A DNA stretch of 64,000 nucleotides from Rhizobium sp. 11515TR (lineage in GTDB: Bacteria; Pseudomonadota; Alphaproteobacteria; Rhizobiales; Rhizobiaceae), in assembly GCF_002277895.1 (NCBI RefSeq), contig NZ_CP022999.1, positions 1,302,001 to 1,366,000 of the forward strand, given 5' to 3'. This document shows positions 1 through 9,103 of this stretch, piece after piece. The notes beneath the pieces were generated by a model. It searched no databases and had not been told where the DNA came from. It was given only the letters and a program-made list of their open reading frames with translations. A program made the position numbers and the translations under genes. Position 1 is the first letter of the stretch. The number at the start of each line of letters is the position of its first letter.

Positions 1-2
1 TC

Positions 3-164
3 GTCGAGGAGGGAGCGACGCCCCAGGTCTTCGCCGCCCCCGATCACCCATACACGCGCGCGCTGATCGCGGCGATCCCGGTCGTTACCGACGAGGAGGA
101 ACGCCTGAAGCCCATCGTGACCGAGGAGGAGCGCATGCGCTTCCTCGTCAAAACCACAGACTGA
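3..164 (+). CDS. ABC transporter ATP-binding protein, C-terminal end (partial)
   Basis: Only the last 53 codons lie in the window; the gene starts upstream. The residues include the phrase HPYTRALIAAIP, which is typical of the C-terminal oligopeptide-binding tail of OppF/DppF-type ATPases that energise peptide uptake at the inner membrane. The stop codon lies 17 bases before the next start, so it is probably co-transcribed with the hydantoinase-like genes and the peptide-binding protein that follow. The ATPase core is outside the window, so the assignment rests on the tail motif alone. Confidence 0.75.
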   Translation, partial: VEEGATPQVFAAPDHPYTRALIAAIPVVTDEEERLKPIVTEEERMRFLVKTTD

Positions 165-181
165 TCGAAGAGGAGCCTAAC

Positions 182-1738
182 GTGTATCGCGTTGGAATTG
201 ACGTCGGCGGCACCAATACGGATGCCGTCGTCCTGGAGGGAAAGACCGTTCTTGCCGGGGTCAAGGCCTCGACGACCGAAGATGTGACTTCGGGCGTGAT
301 CGAGGCGCTGGAGAAGGTTGTCGATGCCTCGGGCATCGATCGGGGCCGTATCGCCGCCGTCATGATCGGCACGACGCATTTCACCAATGCGGTCATCGAG
401 CGCCGCCATATGGATGAGGTCGCAGCCATCCGCCTGAGTCTGCCGTCGGGCGCCGGCCTGCCGCCGATGGTCGATTGGCCCAACGATCTGCGCGAGATCG
501 TCGGCAATCACGGTTATCAGGTCAAGGGCGGCTACGAATTCGACGGACGCGAGCTTTCGCCGCTCGATGAAGATGCCATCGTGCGTATTGCCGGCGAAAT
601 TCGTACGAAGGGCCTGAAGGCTGCCGCCGTGACCTGCGTCTTCAGCGGTATCAACGATGCGATGGAAGTGCGGGCCAAGGAAATCCTGCAGCAGCATTGC
701 CCCGGCCTGCCGGTGGTGATGTCGAAGGATATCGGCCGTCACGGCCTGCTGGCGCGGGAAAGTGCGGCGATCATGAATGCGAGCCTGCTGTCGCTGGCGG
801 ATCGCACCGTTGCAGCCTTCGGCAAGGCGCTTGCGGCGGCTGGTATCCCATGCCCGTTCTACATCACCCAGAACGACGGCACGCTGATGGCCGCCGATGT
901 CGTGCGTGCCTTTCCGGTGCTGACCTTTGCCTCCGGCCCTACCAATTCCATGCGCGGCGCCGCGTTTCTGACCGGGCTTAAGGACGCCGTCGTCGTCGAC
1001 GTTGGCGGTACGACTTCGGATGTCGGCTCTTTATCGCACGGCTTTCCACGCCAGGCTTCCACGACCGTCGACATCGGCGGGGTTCGCACGAATTTCCGCA
1101 TGCCCGATGTTTTTTCGATCGGCCTCGGCGGCGGTTCGCTCGTCATCAGGGGTGAAGGGGGCATTACAATCGGACCGAAGTCGGTCGGCTATCGCGTACG
1201 CAAGGAGGCGCTCTGCTTTGGTGGATCGACCCTGACCGCCACTGACATCGCTGTTGCCGCCGGCAAGGCCGAAGTCGGTGATCGAGCACTGGTCGCCAAT
1301 CTCGACAAGAGTCTGGTCGACGCGGCCGTGGCAAAGATCAACGCCATGCTGGAAGCTTGCGTCGAGCGCAGTCGAATTTCCTCGACGCCGGTACCGGTCA
1401 TCGCTGTTGGCGGCGGTTCGATCCTCATGCCCGACCGTATCGGTGATCTCGAAGTGATCATGCCTGAGAATTTCGCCGTGGCAAATGCTGTCGGCGCCGC
1501 CATCGCCCAGATCAGCGGTGAAACGGATCGCGTCTTCTCGCTCGTCAATGGCCGCACGCGCGAGAGCGCGCTTGCGGAAGCCGAAGCGGAGGCGCGCGAA
1601 AAGGCGATCGCGGCGGGCGCTCTTGCGGAAACCCTGGAAGTTATCGAGCGCGAGGATACGCCTCTTGCCTATCTGCCAGGCAATGCCACGCGCATCCACG
1701 TCAAAGTCGTCGGTGAAATGGGAGGCCATCATGCCTGA
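182..1738 (+). CDS. Hydantoinase/oxoprolinase family protein (HyuA-like), copy 1
   Basis: This 518-residue protein belongs to the HyuA / N-methylhydantoinase A / 5-oxoprolinase family, cytoplasmic ATP-dependent enzymes that open cyclic amides. The N-terminal nucleotide-binding signature GIDVGGTNTDAV starts at residue 5, IGTTHFTNAV follows near residue 62, and the second phosphate-binding segment DVGGTTSDVG lies near residue 274. The start is GTG at 182, behind a GAGGAG ribosome site. The stop overlaps the following DUF917 gene by 8 bases, implying translational coupling. A close paralogue lies at 5643-7181. The true substrate (hydantoin, thiohydantoin, oxoproline or another lactam) cannot be read from sequence. 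At about 520 residues it matches the short HyuA-type subunit rather than full-length 5-oxoprolinase. Confidence 0.88.
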   Translation: MYRVGIDVGGTNTDAVVLEGKTVLAGVKASTTEDVTSGVIEALEKVVDASGIDRGRIAAVMIGTTHFTNAVIERRHMDEVAAIRLSLPSGAGLPPMVDWPNDLREIVGNHGYQVKGGYEFDGRELSPLDEDAIVRIAGEIRTKGLKAAAVTCVFSGINDAMEVRAKEILQQHCPGLPVVMSKDIGRHGLLARESAAIMNASLLSLADRTVAAFGKALAAAGIPCPFYITQNDGTLMAADVVRAFPVLTFASGPTNSMRGAAFLTGLKDAVVVDVGGTTSDVGSLSHGFPRQASTTVDIGGVRTNFRMPDVFSIGLGGGSLVIRGEGGITIGPKSVGYRVRKEALCFGGSTLTATDIAVAAGKAEVGDRALVANLDKSLVDAAVAKINAMLEACVERSRISSTPVPVIAVGGGSILMPDRIGDLEVIMPENFAVANAVGAAIAQISGETDRVFSLVNGRTRESALAEAEAEAREKAIAAGALAETLEVIEREDTPLAYLPGNATRIHVKVVGEMGGHHA

Positions 1739-2864
1739 GACGCGCAAGCAGAAATATGATGACGCCGCTCTGCGCCGGCTGACGCCGGAGGATCTCGATG
1801 CGCTGGAAATCGGGGCGGGCATTCTCGGCACCGGCGGTGGCGGCAACCCCTACCAGGGCAAGCTCCTCGTTCTCGAAGCCATGAAGGCCGGTTATGAGAT
1901 GAAGGTTCTCGCGACCGACGCCATAGAGCCGGATGCACTTTGCATGTCGATCGGTGGCATCGGTGCGCCTGTCGTCGGCGTCGAGCGCATCCGCGAGGGG
2001 CGTGAGGGATTGCGTTGCCTGCGCGCCATGGAAGAGCTGATCCGCACGCCGATCGATGCGATCGTCTGCGAAGAGATCGGCGGCGCGAATTCGATGAACC
2101 CGCTCGTCACAGCGGCTCTCGGTGGCCTGCCGATCCTCGATTGCGACGGCATGGGCCGTGCCTTCCCCGAAATGCAGATGACGACCTTTTCGATCTATGG
2201 CCACAGCTCGACGCCTTCGGTCATGTGCGACCTGCATGGCAATGCCGTGATCTTCAGCCATGCCGTGTCGGAAGTCTGGCACGAGCGGATGGCGCGCGCC
2301 TGCGTCGTGGCGCAGGGTGGCGGTGCCATGCTGGCGACGGCGCCGATGCAGGCGCATTACGTCCATCAGTATGGCATTCCAAAGAGCTTCACCAAGGCGA
2401 TCGCGCTCGGCGAAGCGGTGATCCGCGCCCGCAAGGCACAGGAGGACCCGATTGCCGCCGTCTGCGCGCTGGAAGGCGGGCGGCGGGTGTTCAACGGCAA
2501 GATCACCGATCTGAAGCGCCATCTGCGTGGTGGTTTCGTTGTCGGCGACATGGAGCTCGCCGGCTTTGACGATTGCAACGGCCAGACGGCGAACGTGGCG
2601 ATCCAGAACGAGTTCCTGGTTTTCCGCCGCGATGGCGCGATCGAGGTCTGCGTGCCGGATCTGATCGTGCTGCTCGATGTCGATACCGGCTATCCGATCA
2701 CAACCGAAATGCTGCGCTACGGCCAGCGCGTCGCCGTCGTCGCCATTCCCTGCCACGAGCTGTTGCGCAGCGCGCGTGCGCTCGATGTCGTCGGCCCGGC
2801 TGCCTTCGGCTATCCGGACATCACCTATTCGCCGCTGCCGGCTCCGGGCCGGAAGGCAGCCTAA
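1731..2864 (+). CDS. DUF917 family protein, copy 1
   Basis: This 377-residue protein has the DUF917 hallmark near its start: the glycine-rich ILGTGGGGNPY at about residues 31-41. EIGGANS and the segment DCDGMGRAFPEMQMTTF follow, both typical of the family. DUF917 proteins are normally encoded next to HyuA-like hydantoinases. As far as I recall, the family has been linked to S-methyl-thiohydantoin desulfuration, but that cannot be transferred safely here. The ATG at 1731 was chosen because it lies just downstream of GGGAGG and inside the end of the HyuA gene. A second, more divergent copy is at 4570-5646. Partnership with the upstream HyuA is likely; the reaction is unknown. Confidence 0.85.
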   Translation: MPETRKQKYDDAALRRLTPEDLDALEIGAGILGTGGGGNPYQGKLLVLEAMKAGYEMKVLATDAIEPDALCMSIGGIGAPVVGVERIREGREGLRCLRAMEELIRTPIDAIVCEEIGGANSMNPLVTAALGGLPILDCDGMGRAFPEMQMTTFSIYGHSSTPSVMCDLHGNAVIFSHAVSEVWHERMARACVVAQGGGAMLATAPMQAHYVHQYGIPKSFTKAIALGEAVIRARKAQEDPIAAVCALEGGRRVFNGKITDLKRHLRGGFVVGDMELAGFDDCNGQTANVAIQNEFLVFRRDGAIEVCVPDLIVLLDVDTGYPITTEMLRYGQRVAVVAIPCHELLRSARALDVVGPAAFGYPDITYSPLPAPGRKAA

Positions 2865-2905
2865 CCATAAGCGGGGCAGTTCCCGCATCAAAGAGGAGAA
2901 CTAGA

Positions 2906-4501
2906 ATGAAGATGGGTTCCAGAAATCGGCGTCTTTCGGCGCTTCTGCTCGCGAGCGTCATGGCGTCGCCGCTGACTTCGGTTGCTGCGTCGGCGGCCGA
3001 CAAGGTGTCGATTGCCGTCAACACGATGCAGATTTTCAGCTCGCTCGATCCGGCCAAGGTCACAGACTACACGGGCTATATGGCGATCGTGAACATGTAT
3101 GACGCGCTGACGACCGTCAGCCCTTCGGGCGAGATCGTGCCCCATCTGGCAAAATCCTGGGATATCTCCCAGGATGGGCTGGCCTACACGTTCCATCTTC
3201 GCGATGACGCCAAGTTCCAGGACGGCACGCCGGTCAAGGCATCCGACTTCGTCTGGTCGATCCGCCGCCTGATCGGCATCAACAAGGGCCCCTCGAACCT
3301 CATCGTCGGCCTCGTGCAGCCCGACAATGTCACCACGCCCGATGACAAGACCGTCGTCGTCAAGCTCGATCGCCAGTTCTCGCCGTTCATGGCCGTGACG
3401 CCGCTGATGATGGCGCTGAACGAGAAGCTGATCGAAGCCAATTCCAAGCCGGACGACAAGTGGGGCGAAGCCTATGTGGGCGAGCATTCTGCCGGCTCCG
3501 GTCCCTACAAGCTTGTCAGCTACAATCGCTCCGCCGATATGGTGATCGCGCGCAATCCCGATTACTTCCTGGGCTGGACCAAGGGGACGCCGATCGACGA
3601 AGTGCGGTTCGTCCAGACGAGCGACGACGCCACCGTGAAGGCGCTTGCCGAAAAGGGCGAGCTCGGTCTCTCCTCGCATGGTCTCGGTAACGACACCTAT
3701 GAAACCATCGGCAAGATGCCGGGCTACAAGCTGCTCCAGTCGACGACGGCCGGCGGCTTCGTCATCAAGCTGAACAGCAAGGTCTATCCGACCGACGACG
3801 TGCATGTGCGCCGGGCAATCGCCTATGCCACCGACTACAAGACCATTCAGGAAGCGATCTATCCGGGCTTCGATATGACCGGCCCGCTCTCGACCGTGTT
3901 CAAGGATGCGCACAACGACGATATCCAGCCCGGCGTCTTCGATCTCGAAAAGGCGAAGGAGGAGCTCGCCAAATCGAAATATGCCGGTCAGAAGATCACG
4001 CTGGTCAACAGCTATGTCGCCTCGCTCGCTTTCGAATCCGAAGTGGCGCTGCTGATGCAGGCCAATCTCGAACAGATCGGCATCACGCTCGACATCAAGC
4101 CCGAGCCCTGGAACCGCATCGTCGAGCTCTCCTCCAAACCCGAGACCACACCGGCCTCGACACAGGTCAACATCTCGCCCAACTATCCGTCGCCGGATGC
4201 AATTTTCTATAACCAGTATCACTCCAAGGCTTCCGGCACGTGGATGTCGATGGAATGGCTGCAGAATCCCGAGGTCGATGCGCTGATCGACAAGGCGAGG
4301 TCGACCACCGACATCAAGGAGCAGAACGCGACCTACAAGGAGCTGCAGGTCAAGCTCGCCGACCTGCAACCCGACGTATGGGCGGTATCGCCAAACCGGC
4401 GCTATGCGGCAAACAAGTGCCTTCAGGGCTATGCGTTCATCCCGATGCAGAGCTGGGATCTGAACTTCTCGAACTTCCATTGGGACTGCAAGGCGAACTG
4501 A
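2906..4501 (+). CDS. Peptide/nickel-type ABC transporter substrate-binding protein
   Basis: This 531-residue exported binding protein is of the SBP_bac_5 (DppA/OppA) family. The N-terminus has a positively charged stretch, a hydrophobic core and a probable cleavage after AASA near residue 31, so it acts in the periplasm. Family motifs include LAKSWDISQDGLAYTFHLR and the DDAKFQDGTPVKASDF region. It sits between two DUF917 genes and downstream of an OppF-type ATPase, which suggests it feeds the hydantoinase-like enzymes with a peptide-like or cyclic-amide substrate. The start at 2906 has a strong AAGAGGAGAA ribosome site. No permease genes for it are visible here, so they are probably upstream of the window. 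Confidence 0.9.
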   Translation: MKMGSRNRRLSALLLASVMASPLTSVAASAADKVSIAVNTMQIFSSLDPAKVTDYTGYMAIVNMYDALTTVSPSGEIVPHLAKSWDISQDGLAYTFHLRDDAKFQDGTPVKASDFVWSIRRLIGINKGPSNLIVGLVQPDNVTTPDDKTVVVKLDRQFSPFMAVTPLMMALNEKLIEANSKPDDKWGEAYVGEHSAGSGPYKLVSYNRSADMVIARNPDYFLGWTKGTPIDEVRFVQTSDDATVKALAEKGELGLSSHGLGNDTYETIGKMPGYKLLQSTTAGGFVIKLNSKVYPTDDVHVRRAIAYATDYKTIQEAIYPGFDMTGPLSTVFKDAHNDDIQPGVFDLEKAKEELAKSKYAGQKITLVNSYVASLAFESEVALLMQANLEQIGITLDIKPEPWNRIVELSSKPETTPASTQVNISPNYPSPDAIFYNQYHSKASGTWMSMEWLQNPEVDALIDKARSTTDIKEQNATYKELQVKLADLQPDVWAVSPNRRYAANKCLQGYAFIPMQSWDLNFSNFHWDCKAN

Positions 4502-4524
4502 CCTTCGCCTGCACATGACATAGA

Positions 4525-4546
4525 CCCGGCCCCATACGGGGTCGGG
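4525..4546 (+). other. GC-rich stem-loop between binding protein and DUF917 copy 2
   Basis: The inverted repeat CCGGCCCC-ATAC-GGGGTCGG forms a 8-9 bp stem with one G-T pair just after the binding-protein stop. No T run follows, so it is more likely an mRNA-stabilising or attenuating hairpin that allows higher binding-protein expression than a full terminator. Confidence 0.4.
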
Positions 4547-4569
4547 GGAGCTATTGCCGAAGGTGAAAC

Positions 4570-5646
4570 ATGCTTCAGGAATTTTCCGAAGACAATATCG
4601 AGCCGCTCGCAACGGGAGCCTGGATTCTGGGAACCGGCGGCGGTGGCAATCCCTATATCTCGACCCTTAACCTTCGAAGACTCTATGCCGAGGGCCGTCG
4701 AGTCCAGGTGATGGATCCCATGGCGCTCGATGACGACGATATGGTCGCGGTCGTCTCGAAGATGGGCGCGCCGCTGGTCGGGCAGGAGCGTCTCAGCGAT
4801 CCCGTGCATCTGGCGCGCGCCGTCGAGGTCATGGAGGATTATCTCGGCAAGCCCTTTCGCGCGATCATGAGCGTCGAGATCGGTGGTTCGAATGCGCTCT
4901 CCTCTTTTCTCGCCGCGGCGATGCTGGGCCGGCCGGTCGTCAATGCCGATGCGATGGGACGCGCCTATCCCGAGGCGCAGATGACCTCCTTCGCCATTGG
5001 CAATCTGCCGATGTATCCGCTTTCCCTCGTCGACGTACGCGAGAATGAGGTCATCGTCACGAAGGCCGCATCCTGGAAATGGATGGAGCGAATTTCGCGC
5101 AAGGTCTGCACGGAGGTTGGCTCGACTGCCGCCACCTGCAAGGCGCCGCGCACCGGTCGCGAGGTGAAGGAATGGGGCATCCATTACACCATAACGAAGG
5201 CTACGGAACTTGGTCGCGCCGTCATCGAGGCGCGTGCCCGTCATGACGATCCGGTAAAGGCGGTTCTCGATCACGAGGGCGGCAAACAATTGTTTCGCGG
5301 CAAGGTGATCGATGTGGCGCGCGAAACCACCGGCGGCTTCCTTCGTGGGCGGTCCGTGATCGAAGGTATCGATGCCGACAAGGGTTCGCGGATGGAACTG
5401 GCCTTCCAGAATGAGTGGGCCGTCGCCTTCCGCGATGGCGAGCCGGTGGCGATGACGCCGGACCTCCTTTGCCTGCTCGATACGATTTCCGGTAGCGCCA
5501 TCGGCACGGAATCCGTGCGTTACGGCCAGCGTGTAACCGTTATTGCGCTGCCCGCACCCGAACTCCTGACCTCGCCTGCAGGGATCGTTGCGGTCGGTCC
5601 TCGTGCCTTCGGTTACGACATTGATTTCAGATCGGTATTCGCATGA
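4570..5646 (+). CDS. DUF917 family protein, copy 2
   Basis: This 358-residue protein is the second DUF917 member. It shows the same N-terminal WILGTGGGGNPY signature (residues about 17-28), EIGGSNALSS, and a conserved ADAMGRAYPEAQMTSF segment. It is clearly homologous to the protein at 1731-2864 but diverged, so the pair is an old duplication or was acquired as two modules. Its stop overlaps the start of the next HyuA-like gene as ATGA, which points to translational coupling. Here DUF917 precedes HyuA, the reverse of the first pair. The function is unknown beyond expected partnership with the hydantoinase-like protein. Confidence 0.85.
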   Translation: MLQEFSEDNIEPLATGAWILGTGGGGNPYISTLNLRRLYAEGRRVQVMDPMALDDDDMVAVVSKMGAPLVGQERLSDPVHLARAVEVMEDYLGKPFRAIMSVEIGGSNALSSFLAAAMLGRPVVNADAMGRAYPEAQMTSFAIGNLPMYPLSLVDVRENEVIVTKAASWKWMERISRKVCTEVGSTAATCKAPRTGREVKEWGIHYTITKATELGRAVIEARARHDDPVKAVLDHEGGKQLFRGKVIDVARETTGGFLRGRSVIEGIDADKGSRMELAFQNEWAVAFRDGEPVAMTPDLLCLLDTISGSAIGTESVRYGQRVTVIALPAPELLTSPAGIVAVGPRAFGYDIDFRSVFA

Positions 5647-7181
5647 AACGCATCGGCATTGACGTTGGCGGCACCAATACGGATGCCGTTCTGATCGACG
5701 GTGAGACGATCATCGCTTCCATCAAGGTTTCCACGACACAGGACGTGATGTCGGGCGTGAAGGCGGCTCTCAGCCATGTGGCCGGCCATGCCGGCGCGTC
5801 CAGCCGGCCGATCGACGCCGTCATGATCGGCACCACGCACTTTACCAATGCCGTTGTCGAACGGGCGCGACTGGAAAGGGTGGCGGCGATCCGCATTGCG
5901 CTGCCGACCGGTGCTTCTTTGCCGCCCATGTGCGACTGGCCTAGTGATTTGCACGCGGCGGTCGATCCGCTCATCTTCATGGTTCATGGCGGTCACGAAT
6001 ATGACGGCAGCCCGCTCGTGCCGATGATCCCCGACGAAATCCGCGAAGCCGCGATGAAGATCCGCGATGCCGGCATCACGTCTATCGCCATCTCGGCGAC
6101 CTTCTCGCCGCTGACGACCGAATGCGAGGTCAGGGCTGCCGAGATCGTCCGCTCGGTGATCCCGGATGCGAGGATCACGCTGTCACATACGCTTGGGCGG
6201 ATCGGTCTGCTGGAGCGCGAGAACGTCGCACTTCTCAATGCGGCGCTGCAGTCGCTCGGCAGGACCACGGTACAGGCGTTCTCGGATGCGCTGCGCGAAG
6301 CAGGCGTGACCGCACCTTTCTACCTCACGCAGAACGACGGTACGGTGGCGCTGGCGGATGCCGCGGCCGCCAATCCGGTTCACAGCTTTGCCTCCGGTCC
6401 GACGAATTCGATGCGGGGTGCCGCCTTCCTGACCGGCTTGAGCGACGCCATGGTGGTCGATGTCGGCGGCACCACTTCGGATATCGGTTGCCTCGTCGGC
6501 GGTTTTCCGCGCGAGGCCAACAATATCGTCCACATCGGCGGCGTGCGCACCCTGTTCCGCATGCCCGACCTCCTGCCGATCGCCCTTGGCGGCGGAACGA
6601 TCATCGATCCGGAAACCGGCAAGATCGGCCCGCGTTCGGTTGGCTATCGCATCCTGACGGAGGCGCGCGTATTTGGCGGCAACACGCTGACGACTTCGGA
6701 CGTCGCCGTCGCCGCCGGTCTGATCGAGATGGGAGACAGGGATCGCGTTCGCGATCTCGATCCGGCCTTCGTTAAGGCAAGCCTCGAACGAATCCGCGAT
6801 ATGGTGACGGACAGCTTCGACCAGATGAAGACGTCGGCAGAGGACGTGCCCTTGATCGCCGTCGGCGGCGGCGCCTTCCTGATCCCGGAAAAGATCGCGG
6901 GAGCTTCCGAAGTTCTTCGCGTTGAAAATGCCGGCGTTGCCAATGCGCTCGGTGCGGCGATGGCGCAGGTGTCGGGTGAAGTCGACCAGGTGTTTTCGGG
7001 ATTGAGCCGCGACGACGCCATCGCCAAGGCGGAAGTGGAGGCGCAGGATGCAGCCGTTGCTTCCGGTGCGAGCCGCGAAAGCGTGAAGACGCTCGAAGTC
7101 GAGGATATTCCGATCGCCTATCTTCCTGGCGGAGCGCGCCGCATAAGAGTAAGGGTCATCGGCGATATCGCCTTCAACTGA
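5643..7181 (+). CDS. Hydantoinase/oxoprolinase family protein (HyuA-like), copy 2
   Basis: This 512-residue paralogue of the protein at 182-1738 carries the same nucleotide-binding motifs: GIDVGGTNTDAV at residues 4-15, IGTTHFTNAVVER and DVGGTTSDIG. The first ATG overlaps the DUF917 stop by four bases. The two HyuA copies are strongly similar along their whole length, so they probably act on related cyclic-amide substrates or on successive steps. The next gene, an isoaspartyl peptidase, begins 88 bases downstream. The substrate cannot be determined from sequence. Confidence 0.87.
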   Translation: MKRIGIDVGGTNTDAVLIDGETIIASIKVSTTQDVMSGVKAALSHVAGHAGASSRPIDAVMIGTTHFTNAVVERARLERVAAIRIALPTGASLPPMCDWPSDLHAAVDPLIFMVHGGHEYDGSPLVPMIPDEIREAAMKIRDAGITSIAISATFSPLTTECEVRAAEIVRSVIPDARITLSHTLGRIGLLERENVALLNAALQSLGRTTVQAFSDALREAGVTAPFYLTQNDGTVALADAAAANPVHSFASGPTNSMRGAAFLTGLSDAMVVDVGGTTSDIGCLVGGFPREANNIVHIGGVRTLFRMPDLLPIALGGGTIIDPETGKIGPRSVGYRILTEARVFGGNTLTTSDVAVAAGLIEMGDRDRVRDLDPAFVKASLERIRDMVTDSFDQMKTSAEDVPLIAVGGGAFLIPEKIAGASEVLRVENAGVANALGAAMAQVSGEVDQVFSGLSRDDAIAKAEVEAQDAAVASGASRESVKTLEVEDIPIAYLPGGARRIRVRVIGDIAFN

Positions 7182-7269
7182 AATGGCGTTCCGATCAGGC
7201 TGATCGGGCGTTGGTGAGGAGAGCGGTGTTGGGCATAAAGGTTGCACCGGCGCCGGATCGGAGTGGAAA

Positions 7270-8214
7270 ATGACGAAGATTGCGCTGGCAATTCACGGTG
7301 GCTGCGGTGTCATGCCCGAAGACAGCATGACGCCAGAGGAATGGGAGGGCGCGCGCCGCGACCTGGCTGCCGCTTTGCGTGCAGGCTATGCACGGTTGCA
7401 GGCCGGTGACAGCGCGGTCGATGCCGTCGAGGCAGCTGTCGTGATCATGGAGGACAGCCCGTATTTCAACGCCGGCCATGGCGCAGCGCTCAACGAAAAC
7501 AGCGTGCACGAACTCGATGCCTCGATCATGGACGGGACGACGCTGGAGGCGGGCGCCATCAGCGCCTCTCGCGCGATCCGCAATCCGATCAAGGCTGCCC
7601 GCGCATTGATGGAGGATGGCCGTGCCGTCTATCTGACCGGTCCGGCTGCGGATCGCTTTGCCGAAGCCAAGGGGCTGCAGATCGAGCCGCAATCCTATTT
7701 TACCACACCGAAGCGAGTCGAGGCGCTGGAGGCGATGAAGCGCCATGCCGCTGCCGGCACCGAAGGAACCGAGAACGAAAAGCATGGCACGGTCGGGGCG
7801 GTGGCGCTCGATGCCGCCGGCCATCTTGCCGCCGCCACCTCGACGGGTGGCTACAACAACAAGCCTGACGGACGCGTCGGCGACAGCCCGGTCATCGGTG
7901 CGGGCACCTATGCACGCGATGGTATATGCGCGGTGTCTGGAACGGGTAAGGGCGAGTTCTTCATCCGCTATGTCGTTGGACACGAGATTGCCTCCCGCAT
8001 GGCCTATCTGAAGCAGAATATCGCGACCGCGACCGAGGGGTTGATCAATCACGATCTGGCGCCGCATCAGATCGGCGCCGGGCTGGTGGCTATAGATGCT
8101 CAAGGTATTGCCGTTGCGCCTTACAATACGCCGGGAATGTTTCGTGGCTGGGTGACGCCGGAAGGCAAGGGTTTCGTCGCAACGCATGAGCGGGTCTACG
8201 AAATCGAGCTTTGA
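7270..8214 (+). CDS. iaaA: Isoaspartyl peptidase / plant-type L-asparaginase
   Basis: This 314-residue Ntn-hydrolase is of the type 2 (plant-type) asparaginase family, which autocleaves and hydrolyses beta-aspartyl dipeptides or L-asparagine in the cytoplasm. The predicted nucleophile is Thr174 in HGTVGAVALD, followed by the conserved TSTGGYNNKPDGRVGDSP segment. The N-terminal AIHGGCGVMP and NAGHGAALNE motifs are also present. In E. coli, iaaA heads the gsiABCD peptide-uptake operon; here the gene likewise follows peptide-transport genes, which supports a role in degrading imported unusual peptides. The start ATG at 7270 follows a GGAGTGG-like ribosome site. Confidence 0.9.
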   Translation: MTKIALAIHGGCGVMPEDSMTPEEWEGARRDLAAALRAGYARLQAGDSAVDAVEAAVVIMEDSPYFNAGHGAALNENSVHELDASIMDGTTLEAGAISASRAIRNPIKAARALMEDGRAVYLTGPAADRFAEAKGLQIEPQSYFTTPKRVEALEAMKRHAAAGTEGTENEKHGTVGAVALDAAGHLAAATSTGGYNNKPDGRVGDSPVIGAGTYARDGICAVSGTGKGEFFIRYVVGHEIASRMAYLKQNIATATEGLINHDLAPHQIGAGLVAIDAQGIAVAPYNTPGMFRGWVTPEGKGFVATHERVYEIEL

Positions 8215-8254
8215 GGACGCTGCGGCTTAGCACCGCGCTGTGGGTTCACGGCAT

Positions 8255-8788
8255 TTATCGCTCGAGCACATAGCAGCATTGAACGATGGTTTCGCTGCGC
8301 GCCCGCGAGAAAAGCTCCCTGCTGCCCACTTGGCGGAAGCTTAGTTTGGTCAGCACCCGTCCAGAGGCCGGGTTGTCGGATTTGTGACCGGATTCGAGCC
8401 TGGAGAGGCCGACTTCGTGGAAGACGAAGCCGATCAGCGCCTGCGCCGCCTCGAAGGCATAGCCCTTTCCCCAGGCTTGCCTTTCCAGCCAATATCCAAG
8501 ACTGCCCGTGCTGCCGACAACGCCATCGACATCGACGACACCGATCATTCTTTCGGCTTGTTCGATGGCGAAGCGATAGGCGGAGCCTTCGGCCCATTCG
8601 CGCCGATGGCTGGAAAACCAGTTCTCGACATCCTCCTGGTGAGGCGGATAGGTGGCGTTGCTCAGCATCCGCGTCACTGTCCAATCACTCTGAATTTCGA
8701 ATGCGCGTTTTGCGTCGGCTGCTGACGTCGGGCGCAGGCGGAGACGCGCTGTTTCGATGGAGGAGCGATGGATCGATCTTGAGGTCAT
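8255..8788 (-). CDS. GNAT family N-acetyltransferase (RimJ/RimL type)
   Basis: This 177-residue protein has the N-terminal TARLRLRP strand of RimJ/RimL/SpeG-like acetyltransferases and the acetyl-CoA-binding region around GYWLERQAWGKGYAFEA (about residues 98-114). It is likely a cytoplasmic acetyl-CoA-dependent transferase acting on an amino group. It is convergent with iaaA and not obviously part of an operon. Substrate unknown. Confidence 0.8.
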   Translation of the reverse strand: MTSRSIHRSSIETARLRLRPTSAADAKRAFEIQSDWTVTRMLSNATYPPHQEDVENWFSSHRREWAEGSAYRFAIEQAERMIGVVDVDGVVGSTGSLGYWLERQAWGKGYAFEAAQALIGFVFHEVGLSRLESGHKSDNPASGRVLTKLSFRQVGSRELFSRARSETIVQCCYVLER

Positions 8789-9103
8789 TATAGAGCGCCT
8801 GCGGATTGAAAATGCCGATAGAAGTGGTGAGGGAGTATATTCGACACCACTATCCTGGCGCGAGGCAGCAATGAAAAGCTAGTATCTCGCGATTTTATTT
8901 GCTGCCTATTTTTTAGCGTTAGACAATATATTGCCGCAATGGGCGCGCAAAAGCGCCGCCTCTTGCGGGCCTGGCCTGCAGGAAATAGGGGACCGGCCGT
9001 GAGAGCGTTCCGTTTACGAGGGGCGAACCCCCTTTCGCGGTCCGGTCCTTCCCCGTCAATCCATGTCCTCATAGTCCTCGCTTTGGCGAGCAAATCCTGA
9101 TGG
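8789..9103. other. Intergenic stretch with no gene; contains a long hairpin
   Basis: This 315-base gap lies between two minus-strand genes. I see no credible coding region. It holds an AT-rich segment around 8890-8935, which is the probable promoter of the acetyltransferase, and the long imperfect inverted repeat listed at 8990-9048. Confidence 0.6.
8990..9048. repeat. Long imperfect inverted repeat / structured element
   Basis: Bases 8990-9005 pair with 9032-9048 to give about 16 base pairs with one bulged T and a few G-T pairs (core GGACCGG with CCGGTCC). The enclosed 26 bases can form further small hairpins, including GGGG-CGAA-CCCC. No T run follows on either strand, so a simple terminator is not supported. 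It could be a structured transcript end, a small RNA or a dispersed palindromic repeat. Confidence 0.45.

Noticed and set aside
4525..4546. Rho-independent terminator after the binding protein
   Set aside because: The stem is good but no T run follows, and the next genes appear to belong to the same operon; kept only as a stem-loop.
8941..9103. Minus-strand open frame downstream of gntR reading through the hairpin region
   Set aside because: It has no start or ribosome site of its own, no family resemblance and a composition typical of an untranslated GC-rich stretch.
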